From Flavobacteriaceae bacterium (lineage in GTDB: Bacteria > Bacteroidota > Bacteroidia > Flavobacteriales > Flavobacteriaceae): DNA of 50,804 bases. A program made the position numbers and the translations under genes. Numbering within the stretch: the first letter of the stretch is position 1; each line of letters opens with the position of its first letter. The stretch lies in contig CANHEA010000008.1 of assembly GCA_947459635.1 (NCBI GenBank), positions 1 through 50,804 of the forward strand, read 5' to 3'. This document shows, piece by piece, positions 1-10,291 of the stretch. Under the pieces are notes generated by a model. The model was not told the origin of the DNA. It saw only the letters and a list, made by a program, of their open reading frames with translations, and searched no databases.

Positions 1-30
1 AAAAAAAAGCGATAATAATACTACCACTTG

Positions 31-702
31 ATGACAACAAACGAGGAATTTCAAGACGAAACAGCGCATGATCATTTTACTTCAAATGCCAATAATCCGA
101 TCAGAAAAGACGCCTTCGATCTTTCTGATGAGGATAAAATCGAAGCCATAAAAAAAGACGTCGAAAGTATCCTTCTTACTTTAGGAATGGACCTCACCGA
201 CGACAGCATCAAAGGAACTCCGAACCGTGTAGCAAAAATGTTCGTAAAGGAAATTTTTGGTGGCTTGAATCCAAATAAAAAACCAAGTTCATCAACCTTT
301 GAAAACCAGTACAAATACGGCGAAATGCTCGTTGAAAAGAACATTACTCTTTATTCAACTTGTGAACACCATTTGCTACCCATCATTGGAAGAGCCCATG
401 TAGCCTACATTTCTAGCGGGAAAGTTATTGGGCTTTCAAAAATGAACCGCATTGTAGATTATTTTGCCAAGCGACCGCAAGTACAAGAAAGATTGACGAT
501 GCAAATTGTAGAAGAACTTCAAAAAGTGCTGAAAACAGAAGATGTTGCCTGTGTCATTGATGCCAAGCATTTGTGTGTGAACTCAAGAGGAATTCGCGAT
601 ATCGAGAGTAGTACTGTCACCGCCGAATATGGTGGTCAGTTTAAGAACGAATCAAAACGCCAAGAGTTTTTAGAATATATAAAATTGGATACGAAATTTT
701 AA
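31..702 (+). CDS. folE: GTP cyclohydrolase I
   Basis: Converts GTP to 7,8-dihydroneopterin triphosphate, the first step of folate/pterin synthesis, in the cytoplasm. The 223-residue protein carries the family core: a zinc-binding CEHH motif near residues 111-114, a following LLPIIGRAHVAY strand, and the AKHLCVNSRGIRD segment near residue 180 that supplies the second zinc cysteine. The acidic N-terminal 30 residues are a typical variable extension. I use the ATG at 31; the frame is also open from a TTG at 28, which is less likely. The upstream promoter is outside the window. It is followed by a dispersed structured element (715-823) and then cysS on the same strand. Identification is firm from motif and length. 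Confidence 0.96.
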   Translation: MTTNEEFQDETAHDHFTSNANNPIRKDAFDLSDEDKIEAIKKDVESILLTLGMDLTDDSIKGTPNRVAKMFVKEIFGGLNPNKKPSSSTFENQYKYGEMLVEKNITLYSTCEHHLLPIIGRAHVAYISSGKVIGLSKMNRIVDYFAKRPQVQERLTMQIVEELQKVLKTEDVACVIDAKHLCVNSRGIRDIESSTVTAEYGGQFKNESKRQEFLEYIKLDTKF

Positions 703-714
703 TTGTAACGAATT

Positions 715-823
715 GCCCTAGCCCTGATTGCAGCGGAAATCCTTTTTTGTTTTATCAACTTTAGTAAGTTAAGCAGATTTTTTAGAACAAAAAAGATTGA
801 AGCGAAAAGCAGGAATAAGCTCC
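715..823 (+). ncRNA. Candidate structured RNA or dispersed element, copy A
   Basis: This segment matches the reverse complement of 3697-3776 at both ends: a 5' flank around CCCTAGCCCTGAT followed by CGG and ATCCTTTT, and a 3' flank around AAAAGAT, AGCAGGAA and AGCT. A stem TTTTTTGTT/AACAAAAAA joins the two flanks, CCTG (723-726) can pair with CAGG (810-813), and the apex holds a second small AACTT/AAGTT hairpin. The two copies share flanks and fold but differ in the apical sequence, as expected for a structured RNA or folding mobile repeat. It may correspond to the flavo-1 RNA motif known from Flavobacteria; that is from memory and was not checked. It ends 13 nt before the cysS start. Confidence 0.6.
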
Positions 824-836
824 TAAAAAATACACC

Positions 837-2315
837 ATGCCTTTATACCAAAATCAAACGCTGAAAATATACAACTCGCTTTCCGGAGAGAAAGAAACTT
901 TTACGCCTATTCACGAAGGCAATGTGGGTATGTATGTTTGTGGACCCACGGTTTACAGCAATGTGCACTTAGGAAATGTCCGAACTTTTATGTCGTTTGA
1001 CGTGATTTTCAGATACTTATTGCATTTGGGATATAAGGTTCGCTATGTTAGAAATATTACAGACGTCGGGCATATTGTGGACGACGTTGATGAAGGGGAA
1101 GATAAAATTGCAAAAAAAGCACGACTTGAACAATTGGAACCAATGGAAGTGGTGCAGCAATATACCGTTGACTTTCACGATATATTGCATGAATTTAATT
1201 TCTTACCGCCAAGCATAGAACCAACTGCAACGGGACATATCATCGAGCAAATTGAAATTGTCAAGAAAATCATCGACTCTGGAATTGGTTATGAAGCGAA
1301 TGGCTCAGTGTATTTTGATGTGGTCAAATTTAACGAAACCAATCACTACGGAAAATTAAGCGGGCGAAATATTGATGACATGTTAGCCAATACCCGCGAC
1401 TTAGATGGACAGTCTGACAAAAGAAATTCCCAAGATTTTGCGCTTTGGAAAAAAGCCGAACCGCAACATATTATGCGTTGGCCTTCTCCTTGGGGCGATG
1501 GATTTCCGGGTTGGCACTTGGAGTGTACTGCGATGAGCACGAAATATTTGGGCAATCAGTTTGATATTCACGGCGGTGGAATGGATTTAAAATTCCCGCA
1601 CCACGAATGTGAAATCGCACAAAATGAAGCTTGTACTGGTAAAACTCCTGTTAATTATTGGATGCACGCCAACATGCTGACTTTAAACGGGAAGAAAATG
1701 GCAAAATCTACTGGAAACAATATTCTTCCGAGAGAAATTCTGACCGGGGAAAGTCCATTTTTGAGCAAAGCATTTTCACCAAGCGTTGCACGATTTTTTA
1801 TGTTACAAGCGCATTACAGAAGTGTCCTTGATTTCTCAGACGAAGCAATTGTGGCGGCTGAAAAAGGCTATAATCGATTGATGGAAGCAATGGGAATTTT
1901 GCATGAAATCCAACCTAATCCAATGTCTTCATTAGATATTGAATCATGGAAAAAAGCTTGTTATGAAGCGATGAACGACGATTTCAATTCACCAATTTTG
2001 ATTGCACAATTGTTTGAAGGCGTTCGCTTTGTGAACTTATTGAATGATGGTTCTGCTACTTTAAACGCTACTGATTTAGAAAGCTTTACACAATTGATGC
2101 ACGCCTTTGTATTCGACGTTTTGGGATTAGTCAATGAAAAAGAAACAGGCAACAACACTCAAAAATTAGAAGGTGTCATTCACATGCTCATTGGTATGCG
2201 AAATGATGCGCGTGCGAACAAGAATTTTGCGCTTTCTGATCAAATAAGAGATCAATTGATTGCGTTAGGCATTCAGTTGAAAGACGGGAAAGATGGCACC
2301 AGTTTTAGTTTATAA
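837..2315 (+). CDS. cysS: Cysteinyl-tRNA synthetase
   Basis: Charges tRNA-Cys with cysteine in the cytoplasm. This class I synthetase has 492 residues, the usual length. The HIGH-like signature is HLGN at residues 44-47 and the KMSKS-like loop is KMAKS at 287-291. The catalytic zinc ligands align well with the family: Cys35, Cys230 (in GWHLEC), His255 and Glu259 (in [10 protein letters not shown]). The ATG at 837 gives the normal N-terminus, leading into the [10 protein letters not shown] segment. A structured element ends 13 nt upstream, so it lies in the leader if transcription comes from folE or beyond. A tandem-repeat hairpin and yidD follow directly. Confidence 0.97.
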   Translation: MPLYQNQTLKIYNSLSGEKETFTPIHEGNVGMYVCGPTVYSNVHLGNVRTFMSFDVIFRYLLHLGYKVRYVRNITDVGHIVDDVDEGEDKIAKKARLEQLEPMEVVQQYTVDFHDILHEFNFLPPSIEPTATGHIIEQIEIVKKIIDSGIGYEANGSVYFDVVKFNETNHYGKLSGRNIDDMLANTRDLDGQSDKRNSQDFALWKKAEPQHIMRWPSPWGDGFPGWHLECTAMSTKYLGNQFDIHGGGMDLKFPHHECEIAQNEACTGKTPVNYWMHANMLTLNGKKMAKSTGNNILPREILTGESPFLSKAFSPSVARFFMLQAHYRSVLDFSDEAIVAAEKGYNRLMEAMGILHEIQPNPMSSLDIESWKKACYEAMNDDFNSPILIAQLFEGVRFVNLLNDGSATLNATDLESFTQLMHAFVFDVLGLVNEKETGNNTQKLEGVIHMLIGMRNDARANKNFALSDQIRDQLIALGIQLKDGKDGTSFSL

Positions 2316-2320
2316 GAATG

Positions 2321-2391
2321 GTTATCAGTTGTCGGTTGTCTGTTATCAGTAACCGACAACTCACAACCGACAACCGACAACCGACAACCGA
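2321..2391 (+). repeat. Word-repeat hairpin with four tandem CAACCGA units
   Basis: The 83-nt gap between cysS and yidD is filled by repeats. GTTATCAG occurs at 2321-2328 and 2342-2349. AGTTGTCGGTT (2327-2337) pairs perfectly with AACCGACAACT (2351-2361) around a 13-nt loop. The 7-bp unit CAACCGA is then repeated four times in tandem from 2364 to 2391, ending 7 nt before the yidD ATG. A 19-bp piece (2356-2374) recurs exactly inside purL at 40232-40250. The hairpin could terminate or attenuate cysS transcripts, and the tandem part could vary in copy number between strains. Confidence 0.85.
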
Positions 2392-2398
2392 CAAAAAA

Positions 2399-2629
2399 AT
2401 GCGCTCCAAAATCGTACAATTTCCTTTTATTCTACTCATACGATTTTACCAAGTCGCAATTTCGCCATTCACTCCAGCGGCCTGTCGGTTTGAACCAACC
2501 TGTTCTCATTATAGTTTGGAAGCAATCAAAACGCATGGGGTTTTTAAAGGAGGTTGGCTAGCAATCAAAAGAATTAGCAGCTGCCACCCTTGGGGAAAAA
2601 GCGGCTACGATCCTGTTCCAAAAAAGTAG
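2399..2629 (+). CDS. yidD: Membrane protein insertion efficiency factor YidD
   Basis: A small basic protein of the YidD family, thought to assist YidC-mediated membrane insertion at the cytoplasmic face. From the ATG at 2399 the product is 76 residues, matching the family. It shows the signature [18 protein letters not shown] with its two cysteines and ends with the [14 protein letters not shown] motif. The frame stays open upstream to 2318, but that part translates the tandem repeat (a [17 protein letters not shown] peptide) and is not expected to be protein. No clear ribosome binding site is present. It lies 83 nt after cysS and 80 nt before lgt, and its membrane-biogenesis role fits that of lgt. 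Confidence 0.93.
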   Translation: MRSKIVQFPFILLIRFYQVAISPFTPAACRFEPTCSHYSLEAIKTHGVFKGGWLAIKRISSCHPWGKSGYDPVPKK

Positions 2630-2709
2630 CTACGTACAAAGATTCCAGTGCTTTTGCGCAAACTCTATCAAAATTCTTTATTTTTACAAAAACAAAAACC
2701 CCAAAAGTT

Positions 2710-3639
2710 ATGTCTTTACCCTTATCAATAGTCTGGAATCCCACCGAAGGAATCGATCTTGGTTTTTTCGTCATAAGATACTATAGTTTGATGTTTGTCA
2801 TCGCTTTCGGGCTTGGATGGTACATCATGAAACATATTTTTGAACGGGAAAACGAATCTTTAGAGAAACTCGACTCGCTGTTTATATGGACTGTCTTAGC
2901 AACATTATTAGGCGCAAGATTGGGTCACGTTTTCTTTTACGATTGGGAATACTATAGCAATCATCCATCGGAAATATTGCTTCCTTTTAGATTCGACCCT
3001 GTTTTTGAATTTACTGGATTTCAAGGATTAGCGAGCCACGGTGCTGCCATTGCCATTATCATTGCGATGTATTTCTTCAGCAAAAACGTCATGAAAAGAC
3101 CGTTGCTGTGGGTGTTAGATCGCGTTGTTATTCCAGTAGCAAGTGGCGCAATCTTTGTCCGAATCGGTAATTTTTTCAATTCAGAAATTGTAGGAAAAGA
3201 AACTACATCTTCACTTGGTGTTCGCTTCGTTAGAGATCATTTTAGCGCGCGTGATGCGATGGCAAGAACGCAAATTTCCAATGCCAAAGATGCCTATCAT
3301 GCAATAGTGACAGATCCTAAATTTGCGACCGTTTTGCAAGAAGTCCCATCTAAACATCCAGCGCAATTGTACGAATCCATCTCCTATGTTTTTGTATTTG
3401 GAATCCTATTCTTCTTGTACTGGAAAACCAATGTTCGCGAAAAGCTTGGTTTTCTATTCGGATTATTCTTAGTTTTACTTTGGTCTGTCCGCTTTGTCGT
3501 AGAGTACGTCAAAGAAAGTCAAGGTGGCATCGAAGAATATTTAGGCCTATTCTCAACCGGACAATGGTTGAGTATTCCATTTATCTTGATTGGTTTATAT
3601 TTTGTTTTTAATGCAGAAAAACCTATCGAAGAAATCTAA
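2710..3639 (+). CDS. lgt: Prolipoprotein diacylglyceryl transferase
   Basis: An inner-membrane enzyme that moves diacylglycerol from phosphatidylglycerol to the lipobox cysteine of prolipoproteins, the first step in lipoprotein maturation. The ATG at 2710 gives 309 residues; the longer open frame from 2590 runs back into the end of yidD and is rejected. Visible motifs are GLASHGA (residues 106-112, conserved His110) and the Lgt signature RIGNFFNSEIVG at 151-162, plus a late RFVVEYVKESQ segment. About seven hydrophobic segments are visible. A weak promoter-like pair (TTG at 2654, TATTTTTA at 2679) lies between yidD and lgt. A rho-independent terminator follows at 3663. Lipoproteins in this window (32211, 35840) would be its substrates. 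Confidence 0.96.
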   Translation: MSLPLSIVWNPTEGIDLGFFVIRYYSLMFVIAFGLGWYIMKHIFERENESLEKLDSLFIWTVLATLLGARLGHVFFYDWEYYSNHPSEILLPFRFDPVFEFTGFQGLASHGAAIAIIIAMYFFSKNVMKRPLLWVLDRVVIPVASGAIFVRIGNFFNSEIVGKETTSSLGVRFVRDHFSARDAMARTQISNAKDAYHAIVTDPKFATVLQEVPSKHPAQLYESISYVFVFGILFFLYWKTNVREKLGFLFGLFLVLLWSVRFVVEYVKESQGGIEEYLGLFSTGQWLSIPFILIGLYFVFNAEKPIEEI

Positions 3640-3662
3640 GAAATCCAAAATACACTCTTATA

Positions 3663-3693
3663 AGCCATTAGCATTTGTTAGTGGCTTTTTTTA
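3663..3693 (+). terminator. Rho-independent terminator after lgt
   Basis: A stem AGCCATTA/TAGTGGCT, including one G-U pair, with a short loop is followed by seven Ts, 23 nt after the lgt stop. It reads on the + strand. Confidence 0.8.
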
Positions 3694-3696
3694 TTA

Positions 3697-3776
3697 GAAG
3701 CTATTTCCTGCTGTCCACTCTATCTTTTGTTCTGAACGCCAGAACAAAAGGATGCCGTTTCCATCAGGGCTAGGGT
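3697..3776 (-). ncRNA. Candidate structured RNA or dispersed element, copy B
   Basis: This is the minus-strand counterpart of the element at 715-823. It shares the CCCTAGCCCTGAT flank, the CGG and ATCCTTTT block, and the AAAAGAT, AGCAGGAA and TAGCT block. Its central hairpin is a perfect 11-bp stem (3724-3734 with 3740-3750) and 5-nt loop, more compact than in copy A. The CCTG/CAGG closing pairing is kept. It lies downstream of the secDF terminator, in the gap where lgt and secDF converge. A structured RNA or small folding repeat are both possible. Confidence 0.6.
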
Positions 3777-3953
3777 TGCGATTCATCAATCTACATTCGT
3801 TATTCAATACTCAACATTAAAATATCTAGAGCGACGAACATTATTCGCAAGTAAGTAAACACCAAAATTATCTAGCCAATACCAAGTAATCAAAGAGAAA
3901 GCACCTTTGCACAATACGGTCCAAAGCAAAACAAGTGCGCTTACGAATAGGAA

Positions 3954-3983
3954 TAAAAAAACCCGATATCACTATCGGGTTTC
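3954..3983 (-). terminator. Rho-independent terminator of secDF
   Basis: The perfect 8-bp stem ACCCGATA (3961-3968)/TATCGGGT (3973-3980) has a 4-nt loop. Read on the minus strand it is followed by a T-run. It lies 24 nt past the secDF stop. Confidence 0.9.
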
Positions 3984-4006
3984 TTTTATTCTTTTAGAAG
4001 AGAAGA

Positions 4007-6991
4007 TTATGCTCTGTTGTGTTCTTCTTCAATTCTTTCGTGTTCTTTCTTAGAAATCGTATCAACCAATACTGGTGTTGCAATAAACAACGATGAATAC
4101 GTTCCAACTACGATACCAATCAACATCGCGAAGATGAATCCTCTGATTGATTCTCCACCAAATACAAACATGATTAATAATACCAAGATCATCGTCAACG
4201 ACGTATTAATAGTTCTCGACATGGTTGAGTTGATCGATTGATTTACAATCTGATTAAAGTTACCTTTAGCTTTACCACCTAAATATTCACGAACTCTATC
4301 AAATACAATTACAGTATCATTCATCGAATATCCAATTACGGTAAGAATCGCCGCGATAAAGTGCTGATCGATTTCCATTCCGAATGGCATGTATTTCCAC
4401 AATAAAGAGTAGATACCCAATACGAAGATAACGTCATGCGCTACCGCTGCAATCGCACCTAAACTATATTGCCATTTTCTAAAACTGATTACCAAATACA
4501 ATCCAACAATCAACATCGCACCTAATACCGCCCAGTAAGAATTGGTTTTGATATCATCTGCCACGGTTGGACCTACTTTAGACGCTTGCAAAATACCATA
4601 TTTCTTACCTTCATAACTATTGACAAATTTGTCATAAGTCATGTTAGCGTCGTAATGTTTTTTCAAGTTGTCAAACAAAATTTGATTTACTGCTTGATCT
4701 GCTTCAGTTCCAGCTTCGTCAACTTTGTATTTTGTAGTAATTTTCAATTGGTTGTCTTTACCAAAAACTTTGGCTTCCGCACTTCCGTCAAAAACTTTTA
4801 CCAATTCTGAACGAACTAATTCCGCTGAAACTGGTTTTTCAAATCTCACTTGGAAAGTTCTACCTCCTTTGAAATCCACACCATAATTCAACCCGTGAGT
4901 CGAAAGTGAAATTACACTCACAATACAAACCACGATAGAAAAGATGTAAGTATATTTCTTAATTCCAAGGAAATCAAAATGGAAATTAGTAAAGAAGTTT
5001 TTAGAGAAACCGGTTACGAAAGTCAATTTGTTACCTCTGCTTACACTCCAATCCAATAAGATTCTTGTGATAAAAATAGAAGTAAATAATGACGTTGCGA
5101 TACCAATTAATAAGGTAGTAGCAAATCCTTGAATTGGACCAGTACCAAAAATCAATAATACAGCTCCAGTTAAAACGTGAGTTACGTTCGCATCAACAAT
5201 AGAACGCATCGCACCTTTCCAACCGAATGAAGCTTTAATGGCTTCTTCAATGGTTTTGCCCGAGCGCAGCTCCTCTTTTGCCCTTTCATAAATAATGATA
5301 TTCGCATCGACCGCAGTACCCATGGTTAACACGATACCTGCAATACCAGGCAATGTCAATACAGCACCCAAGCTTGCTAGAATTCCGAATAAGAATAAAA
5401 GGTTGATCGCTAATGCAATATTTGCAAACCATCCTGATTTACCGTAGTAAACAATCATCCAAAGTGATACGATCAAAAGACCAATGATTGCTGATGTAGT
5501 TCCATTATCAATTGCTTCTTGACCTAAGGATGGACCTACTACTTCAGATTGTACAATTTCAGCAGCTGCTGGTAATTTACCCGCTCTTAAAACATTCGCT
5601 AAATCTTTAGTTTCTGTCACATCAAAAACACCAGAAATTTCAGATCTTCCTCCAGAAATTGGACCACTAGAAACACCTGGAGCAGAATAGACAACATCAT
5701 CCAAAACGATGGCAATGTTACCTTTTGTACTAAAAGCTTTACCAGTTAATTCTTCCCATGATTTAGCTCCTGCACCATTCATTTGCATGGTTACGGAAGG
5801 CTTTCCTAATTGATCAAACGAATCACGCGCGTCAGTTACTACACCACCGCTCATAGAAGCTTGGTTATCTCTATTGCCTTTTAAAGCATAGAGTCCAACT
5901 GTTGTAACCGATTTTTTAGTTTTCTCATCAACATCTGTCGAAGGTTTACCCCAAACAAATTTTGCATATCTTTTGTCCGCTGGCAACAAAGCTTTAATAT
6001 CTGGACGTTTCAAATAGCTATTAATAACAGCCGTATCTTTTGGATCAACAACAGCTAAAACTGGTCCACCACCTTGTGCCACAAATTTATCAAGTAAAGG
6101 ATTATCTCCTTTTTTAGTCGCAGTTGAATCTTTTACTTTATCATCGGTCAACAACTTATTGATAGAGTCATTAGCCGCAGTCGAAGTTTCTTTAGCAGGC
6201 TCAACAGCTTTTTCGGTAGCTTTTAATGCGTTATTGGTTGCCATTAAGAAGTTACCTAACTCATCAATTTTGTAAGTTTCCCAAAACTCCAATTGTGCAG
6301 TACTTTGCAATAATTTTTTGATACGATCTACGTCTTTAGCCCCTGGAAGTTCTACTAAGATTCTTCCTGACTGACCTAATTTTTGGATGTTTGGTTGTGT
6401 TACTCCAAACTTATCGATACGTTTTCTTAATACTTCAAAGGCGCTTTCGATAGACTCATCTACTTTTCTACGAATTACTTTTTTTGTTTCTTCGTCGGTC
6501 ATTTTAAAGTTAACCTCATCACCTAAAGTTTTGTTTGCAAAAATTTCAGGAGAAGCCAATTTTGTGGTTCCGTTAGAAGCAGTTTCAAATTCTCTAAAGA
6601 ATACATCTAGATAATCTTCGTTACCTTGACGATTTTTAGTAGCATTCGCCAAAGCTTGGTTGAAAACTGGATTCTTAGAATTGTTAGACAATCCTTTTAC
6701 AATGTCCTTTACAGAAATTTGAAGTTGCACATTGATTCCTCCTTCTAAGTCTAGACCTTTGTTGATTTTTTTGTCTTTCACTTCATTATAAGTGAAATCA
6801 GTAAATCCAAGACTGAATACTTTTTCTTTCCCAATGGAATCTAAATACTTTAATTCTTTTTCGGAATTGCCTTTCGCAAATATTTTCGCGTCATTTTCTA
6901 CATTCTGCGATACGAAAGTGAAAGAAAGTTGGTAAATACTTACCAATGCAAATAAAATTGCAAAAAATTTAACTAGTCCTCTATTCTGCAT
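4007..6991 (-). CDS. secDF: Fused protein translocase subunit SecDF
   Basis: An inner-membrane protein that uses proton-motive force to help SecYEG move proteins across the membrane. SecD and SecF are fused in one 994-residue chain, as is usual in Bacteroidota. The SecD half begins with one membrane helix and the NKGLDLEGGINVQLQIS motif near residue 80. It carries a long periplasmic region with an Ala/Lys/Thr-rich low-complexity linker around residues 255-295, then a block of membrane helices containing GTAVDANIIIYERAKEEL. The SecF half starts near residue 660 and has GVDFKGGRTFQV and SMNDTVIVFDRVREYL. It has its own promoter at 7115-7145 and its own terminator, so it appears to be a monocistronic unit with a leader of about 115 nt. 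Confidence 0.97.
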   Translation of the reverse strand: MQNRGLVKFFAILFALVSIYQLSFTFVSQNVENDAKIFAKGNSEKELKYLDSIGKEKVFSLGFTDFTYNEVKDKKINKGLDLEGGINVQLQISVKDIVKGLSNNSKNPVFNQALANATKNRQGNEDYLDVFFREFETASNGTTKLASPEIFANKTLGDEVNFKMTDEETKKVIRRKVDESIESAFEVLRKRIDKFGVTQPNIQKLGQSGRILVELPGAKDVDRIKKLLQSTAQLEFWETYKIDELGNFLMATNNALKATEKAVEPAKETSTAANDSINKLLTDDKVKDSTATKKGDNPLLDKFVAQGGGPVLAVVDPKDTAVINSYLKRPDIKALLPADKRYAKFVWGKPSTDVDEKTKKSVTTVGLYALKGNRDNQASMSGGVVTDARDSFDQLGKPSVTMQMNGAGAKSWEELTGKAFSTKGNIAIVLDDVVYSAPGVSSGPISGGRSEISGVFDVTETKDLANVLRAGKLPAAAEIVQSEVVGPSLGQEAIDNGTTSAIIGLLIVSLWMIVYYGKSGWFANIALAINLLFLFGILASLGAVLTLPGIAGIVLTMGTAVDANIIIYERAKEELRSGKTIEEAIKASFGWKGAMRSIVDANVTHVLTGAVLLIFGTGPIQGFATTLLIGIATSLFTSIFITRILLDWSVSRGNKLTFVTGFSKNFFTNFHFDFLGIKKYTYIFSIVVCIVSVISLSTHGLNYGVDFKGGRTFQVRFEKPVSAELVRSELVKVFDGSAEAKVFGKDNQLKITTKYKVDEAGTEADQAVNQILFDNLKKHYDANMTYDKFVNSYEGKKYGILQASKVGPTVADDIKTNSYWAVLGAMLIVGLYLVISFRKWQYSLGAIAAVAHDVIFVLGIYSLLWKYMPFGMEIDQHFIAAILTVIGYSMNDTVIVFDRVREYLGGKAKGNFNQIVNQSINSTMSRTINTSLTMILVLLIMFVFGGESIRGFIFAMLIGIVVGTYSSLFIATPVLVDTISKKEHERIEEEHNRA

Positions 6992-7114
6992 TATTACTAA
7001 TAATTAATTAATTTTCGTTTGTAATATTTTATTTAAAAGTTAAAAAAACGTTGAGTATTGAAAATTTTATAAAAAATCTACTCAGACAACACTTCTCCAA
7101 TTTTTTAAACCGAG

Positions 7115-7145
7115 CAAATATATAATTTACGTTAAGATTAACCAA
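7115..7145 (-). promoter_or_regulatory. secDF promoter
   Basis: On the minus strand a TTG (7143-7145) is followed after 20 nt by TATATTTG (7115-7122), a full match to the Bacteroidota -33/-7 pattern. Transcription would start near 7108 and give a leader of about 115 nt. It lies downstream of the mdh terminator. Confidence 0.75.
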
Positions 7146-7165
7146 TTTATTTATCGATTAATCTC

Positions 7166-7194
7166 AAAAAAAAAGACTGCGAAACTGCAGTCTT
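7166..7194 (-). terminator. Rho-independent terminator of mdh
   Basis: The perfect stem AAGACTGC (7173-7180)/GCAGTCTT (7187-7194) has a 6-nt loop. On the minus strand it is followed by nine Ts. It lies 22 nt past the mdh stop. Confidence 0.92.
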
Positions 7195-7215
7195 CTATTT
7201 ATGTCATGAAAAAAC

Positions 7216-8151
7216 TTATGCTAAAACCGATTTTAAGTCAGCATTCATACTTCTAACTGCTGTCGCGCTTTTTTCAAAAGCTGCTTTTTCTTTCTCATCT
7301 AATGCAATTGTAACAATCTCCTCGATACCATTTCTACCGATAATACATGGCACACCAATACAAATGTCGCTTTGTCCGTATTCTCCATCTAACATAACAG
7401 AACAAGCAATCATTTTCTTTTGATCGTTTAAGATACTGTCTACTAAGTAAGCAACAGAAGCACCAGGCGCATACCAAGCCGAAGTTCCCAAGAGACCTGT
7501 AAGTGTTGCACCTCCCACCATTGTATCAGCAGCAACTTTGTCTAATTGCTCTTGTGATAAGAATTCAGAAACTGGAATCCCATTATAAGACGCCAATCGT
7601 GTTAATGGAATCATCGTTGTATCTCCATGCCCACCAATCACCATTGCTGAGATGTCGTTGATTGGTTTGTCTAGCGCTTTTGACAAATAATATTTAAAAC
7701 GAGAGCTATCCAAAGCACCGCCCATTCCAATAATTCTGTTTTTTGGTAAGCCTGTAGCTTTCAATGCCAAATAAGTCATTGTATCCATTGGATTAGAAAC
7801 CACAACTACGATTGTATTTGGAGAATGCGCTAAAACGTTATCCACTACAGATTTTACAATACCAGCATTAATTCCGATTAATTCCTCGCGAGTCATTCCT
7901 GGTTTTCTTGGAATTCCGGAAGTAATTACAACCACATCGCTATTCGCCGTTTTTGAATAATCATTAGTAATGCCGCTTACTCTCGTATTAAAACCTGTAT
8001 TGGCAGCACATTGAGAAATATCCATTGCTTTTCCTTCGGCAAATCCTTCCTTAATATCCAATACTACTACTTCGCTCGCAATGCCTCTGTACGCAATCAC
8101 GTCTGCACAGGTCGCTCCTACGTTGCCTGCTCCTACTATGGTAACTTTCAT
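7216..8151 (-). CDS. mdh: Malate dehydrogenase
   Basis: An NAD-dependent TCA-cycle enzyme that interconverts malate and oxaloacetate in the cytoplasm. The 311-residue protein is of the LDH-like MDH type found in Bacteroidota. It has a Rossmann motif GAGNVG at residues 7-12 and an acidic Asp32 at the end of strand 2, fitting NAD preference. The mobile loop PRKPGMTR has Arg82 and Arg88, VSNPMDTMTY contains the conserved Asn, and the catalytic pair region is GGHGDT (His175). A strong terminator follows the stop. The gap to the upstream gyrB is only 78 nt and is taken up by an AT-rich hairpin (8161-8220). I saw no clear promoter there, so read-through from gyrB is possible. Confidence 0.97.
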   Translation of the reverse strand: MKVTIVGAGNVGATCADVIAYRGIASEVVVLDIKEGFAEGKAMDISQCAANTGFNTRVSGITNDYSKTANSDVVVITSGIPRKPGMTREELIGINAGIVKSVVDNVLAHSPNTIVVVVSNPMDTMTYLALKATGLPKNRIIGMGGALDSSRFKYYLSKALDKPINDISAMVIGGHGDTTMIPLTRLASYNGIPVSEFLSQEQLDKVAADTMVGGATLTGLLGTSAWYAPGASVAYLVDSILNDQKKMIACSVMLDGEYGQSDICIGVPCIIGRNGIEEIVTIALDEKEKAAFEKSATAVRSMNADLKSVLA

Positions 8152-8160
8152 TTTTTTTCT

Positions 8161-8220
8161 ATTTTGAATTATGAATTTTAAATTTTGAATATATTCCGAA
8201 TTCTAAATCATTCAAAATTT
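8161..8220. repeat. AT-rich word-repeat hairpin between gyrB and mdh
   Basis: ATTTTGAAT occurs at 8161-8169 and again within AAATTTTGAAT (8180-8190). The second copy pairs perfectly with ATTCAAAATTT (8210-8220) across a 19-nt loop. The layout, a repeated word on one arm and its complement on the other, matches the repeats at 2321 and 20373 although the word differs. It may partly terminate gyrB transcripts or stabilise mRNA ends. Confidence 0.65.
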
Positions 8221-8229
8221 AGAATAATT

Positions 8230-10266
<2,037 letters not shown>

Positions 10267-10291
10267 TTATTAACATTATGTTGATTTATTT

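Larger units (their letters stand above)
3640..4006. other. Gene-free convergent region between lgt and secDF
   Basis: These 367 bases hold, in order: the lgt terminator, structured element copy B on the minus strand, a stretch of TTC-rich words around 3781-3820, about 130 nt with no assigned function, and the secDF terminator. On the minus strand 3807-3968 is open without a start codon and reads as a hydrophobic, tryptophan-rich peptide. That could be a gene remnant or chance; I do not call a gene. Confidence 0.7.

Noticed and set aside
2364..2391. CRISPR-like array
   Set aside because: Units are 7 bp with no spacers; a simple tandem repeat.
2318..2398. Longer yidD frame starting at 2318
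   Set aside because: The extra 27 codons only translate the tandem repeat; YidD proteins begin near the ATG at 2399.
2590..2709. Longer lgt frame starting inside yidD
   Set aside because: The added residues are basic and unlike Lgt N-termini; the ATG at 2710 fits the family.
3803..7062. 13-bp inverted match TTCAATACTCAAC (3803-3815) with GTTGAGTATTGAA (7050-7062) flanking secDF
   Set aside because: Too short and AT-rich to claim as repeat ends; no target duplication.
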